Shown in pieces: positions 23,794 to 23,809 of a stretch of DNA of 23,809 nt (the stretch's first letter is position 1; every line of letters begins with the position of its first letter). The notes below the pieces were generated by a model, which was not told the DNA's origin, searched no databases, and was given only the letters and a program-made list of their open reading frames with translations. A program made the position numbers and the translations under genes. Where the stretch lies: NCBI GenBank assembly GCA_016296185.1, contig JAEDJT010000024.1, forward strand, positions 1 to 23,809, written 5' to 3'. Origin of the DNA: Bacilli bacterium (GTDB lineage: Bacteria; Bacillota_I; Bacilli_A; RF39; UBA660).

Positions 23794-23809
23794 ATGGAGA
23801 ATGAAACAA
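23794..23809 (+). CDS. Start of a downstream gene, truncated by the window
   Basis: An ATG follows GAAGGGAAG with a good spacing and an extended -10 promoter. Only five codons (MENET) are present, so the product cannot be identified. Confidence 0.5.

Noticed and set aside
1..23809. Insertion sequence, prophage or integrative element
   Set aside because: I see no transposase, integrase, phage structural gene, tRNA attachment site or flanking direct repeats. The PssD-LCP, type VII and frameshifted genes have the same AT-rich composition as recG and nifJ.
1..23809. tRNA or rRNA genes
   Set aside because: No cloverleaf with a GGTTCGA-type T-arm and no rRNA core sequence is visible on either strand.

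Overview
This window is a chromosomal segment of a very AT-rich, low-G+C Gram-positive bacterium. A hand count gives about a quarter G+C in typical genes. Shine-Dalgarno sites, sigma-A promoters and intrinsic terminators are all Bacilli-like. TGA is used as a stop (for example in the 3992-4474 gene) and tryptophan is TGG, so this is code 11 and not a code 4 mycoplasma. A type VII secretion ATPase, an LCP protein, a PssD/PssE pair, pyruvate:ferredoxin oxidoreductase and RecG together suggest an anaerobic, walled, probably gut-associated member of the Bacilli, such as a Mollicutes-related uncultured or Erysipelotrichia-like lineage. The lineage is inference.

Layout. (1) 1-4474 is the end of a cell-surface polysaccharide locus: a GT2 glycosyltransferase, a PssD/Alg14-like subunit, a large LytR-CpsA-Psr protein with an unusual basic N-terminal tail, and a PssE/Alg13-like subunit. 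(2) 4495-4993 has no credible protein gene. It holds a consensus promoter, an RNA of about 460 nt with many nested complementary helices, and an intrinsic terminator: a large structured noncoding RNA of a family I cannot name. (3) 5093-7177 encodes a disordered acidic protein with Pro-Val-Gln-Pro-Ser repeats and an unrecognised four-helix membrane protein. (4) 7212-12933 is a reduced type VII secretion locus: esaB and essC on the minus strand, and divergently two small helical proteins likely to be substrates or partners. EsaA, EssA and EssB homologues are not seen here. (5) 12999-18710 holds a HAD phosphatase-GtrA fusion, an anchored glucosaminidase-like wall hydrolase and nifJ. (6) 18723-20864 on the minus strand holds a 668-residue coiled-coil protein of unknown function and, just upstream, a likely small RNA of about 100 nt. 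(7) 21067-23809 holds a frameshifted unknown gene, a 62-residue unknown, recG and the first codons of another gene.

How it fits together. Most of the recognised proteins act at the envelope: polymer synthesis and attachment, lipid-linked sugar handling, wall cleavage and protein export. nifJ (pyruvate to acetyl-CoA with reduced ferredoxin) and recG (fork repair) are housekeeping. The most novel-looking items are the RNA at 4531-4993, the small RNA at 20764-20864, and the pared-down type VII locus with substrates lacking WXG.
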